The position numbers and the translations under genes are program-made. Of a stretch of DNA of 64,000 nt, positions 62,250 to 64,000 are shown piece by piece. The DNA is from Pseudomonadaceae bacterium. GTDB taxonomy: Bacteria; Pseudomonadota; Gammaproteobacteria; Pseudomonadales; Pseudomonadaceae. Positions within the stretch are counted from its first letter, which is position 1. Each line of letters begins with the position of its first letter. The stretch is taken from assembly GCA_030602315.1 (NCBI GenBank), contig JAUVZY010000016.1, positions 1 through 64,000 on the forward strand. The letters are read 5' to 3'. The notes below the pieces were generated by a model. That model did not search any database, was not told the origin of the DNA, and was given only the letters and a program-made list of their open reading frames with translations.

Positions 62250-62354
62250 CGGACGACCCAATTTCAGGCGTCAGCGCTCAGCGCTGGCCTGAAAGTGGGC
62301 AGGACGGCGCCGATTTCGCGCGAAAAGCGCCGTCCAGAGGGGCCTGCCGCCATC

Positions 62355-62370
62355 TGGCACAGCCCTTGCT
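62355..62370 (+). promoter_or_regulatory. Sigma54 promoter of the Amt-like gene
   Basis: TGGCACA-GCCC-TTGCT, with GG at 62356-62357 and GC at 62368-62369 at exact -24/-12 spacing, close to the consensus. The A/T-rich start region follows, and the gene begins about 120 bases downstream. Nitrogen control by NtrC is the usual use of such a promoter; I did not find a clear NtrC site. A long hairpin (TTTCAGGC...GCCTGAAA, 62263-62295) upstream may end the tdm transcript. Confidence 0.75.
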
Positions 62371-62493
62371 ATTTCTTGTAACGAACTTTTTATAACCAGA
62401 ATTAAACCCTGAAAGCCTTGCCGTGCAGGCGTGAAGACCCGTTTTGATCTGCCCGTGACGCCCCCCTTTCGACTACTGCTTCGAGGATTCGCG

Positions 62494-63849
62494 ATGGAAG
62501 AGCAAACCACACCCACGCTGGAAGAGCTTCACGCTCTGATTGAAATGACCAACACCCTGAACATGGAGATCTTCTACTGGTGGTGCACCGCGCTGATGGT
62601 GCTGATCCACGCGGGGTTCCTCTCCTATGAGATCGGCGCCTCGCGCCTGAAGAACGCGCTGGCCGCCGGGGTGAAGAACATCCTCGCCTTCGGCTTCATC
62701 ATCCCCAGCGTGTTTCTGGTCGGCTGGGCGGTGTACAACGCCTTCCCCGACGGCCTGGTGCCGCGCATGGATGCCCTGCTGGCAGCGATGCCGTGGAGCG
62801 AGTCGATGGGCCCGAACCTGCAGGACAACGCCACCGGCATCTTCTGGGGCGCCTTCGCCCTGTTCGCCGCCACCACCGGCTCGATCCTCTCCGGGGCGAT
62901 CATCGAACGGGCGCGGATGAGCGCCTTCATCATCCTCACCATCGCCCTGGGTGGCGTGCTCTGGCTGCTCGCCGCCTCCTGGGGCTGGCATCCGGAGGGC
63001 TGGCTGACGGTGAAGTTCGGCTATCACGATGTCGGCGCCGCCGGCGTGGTGCACATGGTCGCCGGCTTCTTCGCCCTGGCGGTGGTGATGAACCTCGGCG
63101 CGCGCATCGGCCGCTTCAACGCCGATGGCTCGGTCAACGAGATCGTCGGCCACAGCATGCCGATGAGCGTGGTCGGCCTGATGCTGATCATCGTCGGCTT
63201 CTTCGGCTTTCTCGGCGGCTGCATCATCTACAACTCCGGCGCGCAGTGGATCAACATCTACGGCCAGCCCACCAACCTCTCGGCGTTCGCCTTCAACACC
63301 CTGATGGGCTTTGCCGGCGGCCTGATCGGCGCCTACCTGACCACCCGCGAGCCGTTCTGGATGATGTCCGGCGGCCTGGCCGGGATCATCGCGGTGGCGC
63401 CGGCACTGGACCTCTACCACCCCGGGCTGGCCTACCTGATCGGCATGGGCGTGGCGGCGATCGCCCCGCTGGTCAACAACCTGCTGCTCAAGTCGCGGCT
63501 CGACGATGCCGTCGGCGCCTTCGCCGTGCACGGCTTCAGCGGCTTCGCCGGCCTGCTGATCTGCGGCGTGTTCCTCTCCGGCTACCCGAACGTCAACGGC
63601 ATGGCTGAAATCAGCTTCACCGGCCAGCTGATCAGCGCGCTGGTGCTGGCCGCGCTGGGCTTTGTCCCCGGCTACGCCATCTCCTACGCGCTCAAGAGCG
63701 TCGGCATGCTGCGCGTCCCGGCGCACGCCGAAGAACGCGGCCTGGACCTGACCGAAGTGCCGGCCCAGGCCTACCCGGAATGGAACGCCATGTACGGCCC
63801 GGCCGAAACCGTGAGCGCTCCGCTCGTCGTTCAAACCAAACCGGCCTGA
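62494..63849 (+). CDS. Amt/MEP-family ammonium (or methylated amine) transporter
   Basis: The 451-residue membrane protein has about eleven helices. The Amt pore residues are kept: D179 and H187 (YHDVGAAGVVHM) and H346 (FAVHGFSGFAG), plus GAIIERARMSAF. GAGGA precedes the ATG at 62494; an in-frame ATG at 62431 would only add a non-membrane leader. The protein differs visibly from AmtB of the glnK-amtB operon type. Beside tmm-tdm it may import ammonium released from, or methylamine used in, methylated-amine catabolism; this is inference. Confidence 0.88.
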   Translation: MEEQTTPTLEELHALIEMTNTLNMEIFYWWCTALMVLIHAGFLSYEIGASRLKNALAAGVKNILAFGFIIPSVFLVGWAVYNAFPDGLVPRMDALLAAMPWSESMGPNLQDNATGIFWGAFALFAATTGSILSGAIIERARMSAFIILTIALGGVLWLLAASWGWHPEGWLTVKFGYHDVGAAGVVHMVAGFFALAVVMNLGARIGRFNADGSVNEIVGHSMPMSVVGLMLIIVGFFGFLGGCIIYNSGAQWINIYGQPTNLSAFAFNTLMGFAGGLIGAYLTTREPFWMMSGGLAGIIAVAPALDLYHPGLAYLIGMGVAAIAPLVNNLLLKSRLDDAVGAFAVHGFSGFAGLLICGVFLSGYPNVNGMAEISFTGQLISALVLAALGFVPGYAISYALKSVGMLRVPAHAEERGLDLTEVPAQAYPEWNAMYGPAETVSAPLVVQTKPA

Positions 63850-63897
63850 CGGCCGAACCGGGGCGTGCCCGGCACGCCCCCGCACAGGAGCTTGACC

Positions 63898-64000
63898 ATG
63901 AGCATCACTACCTTCGAAGGCGCCGCCGCCGTTTTCACCTTCGCCGACAAACCCACCATCCTGATGGTGATCACCTTCTTCGTCGCCGCCACCAGCCTGT
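63898..64000 (+). CDS. Start of a small membrane protein gene (cut by window end)
   Basis: An open frame with AGGAG nine bases before the ATG runs off the end of the window. The visible part is MSITTFEGAAAVFTFADKPT followed by a hydrophobic stretch ILMVITFFVAATSL, a membrane helix. It is probably in the same operon as the Amt-like gene, 48 bases downstream. A G/C hairpin without a T-run lies between them. I cannot name it. Confidence 0.65.
   Translation, partial: MSITTFEGAAAVFTFADKPTILMVITFFVAATSL

Overview
The window is GC-rich chromosomal DNA of a gammaproteobacterium, most likely Pseudomonas in the broad sense (Stutzerimonas or a close relative). The evidence is an NrdB of Pseudomonas type, the PA2778/PA2779 gene pair, a small protein of the family usually misnamed 'tryptophan synthase subunit beta like', and dispersed Pseudomonas-type REP hairpins with a RAYT transposase. 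This is judged by eye; no database search was possible.

Layout. (1) 1-5.6 kb: nrdB, then an accessory patch. It holds an A/T-rich gene fusing an apparently dead DnaQ (Pol III epsilon) proofreading domain to an FRG domain, a lipoprotein, a RAYT transposase between REP hairpins, a membrane NERD protein and a PD-(D/E)XK-like protein. (2) 5.8-17.7 kb: housekeeping and hypothetical genes (two methyltransferases, a GNAT, an alpha/beta hydrolase, lipoproteins, a CAP protein, U32 peptidase RlhA, tRNA-Val(GAC), PuuB, PA2778/PA2779). (3) 17.8-53.2 kb: one compact and apparently complete lateral-type (Laf/Flag-2-like) flagellar locus. It comprises flgBCDEFGHIJKL-lafW, flgA, flagellin lafA, a ToxR-like regulator (LafZ-like) with a small partner, fliD-S-T-K-L, the sigma factor (lafS), motA-motB, flgM-flgN, the sigma54 activator lafK with fliEFGHIJ, and fliMNPQR-flhBA, with a PilZ gene at the end. 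No che, flhF, flhG or fliO genes are present. (4) 53.2-58.1 kb: two VOC proteins, an unknown periplasmic protein, and a PAS / NarL-type regulator / soluble histidine kinase operon. (5) 58.4-64 kb: trimethylamine oxidation genes, namely Tmm (TMA to TMAO), Tdm (TMAO to dimethylamine plus formaldehyde) and an Amt-family transporter behind a sigma54 promoter, ending in a truncated small gene.

How the flagellar genes are wired. A pair of overlapping, divergent sigma54 promoters that share one -12 dinucleotide serves flgA and flgBCDEFGHIJ. LafK is the obvious activator. Five sites with the pattern CTTAAG-N15/16-GTCGCYT sit, correctly oriented, before flgK (inside flgJ), lafA, fliD, flgM and the pilZ gene. 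This looks like a private late-class promoter for the locus's own FliA-type factor, diverged from the usual TAAA-N15-GCCGATAA. FlgM would be its anti-sigma factor, and the PilZ protein may tie c-di-GMP to this flagellum.
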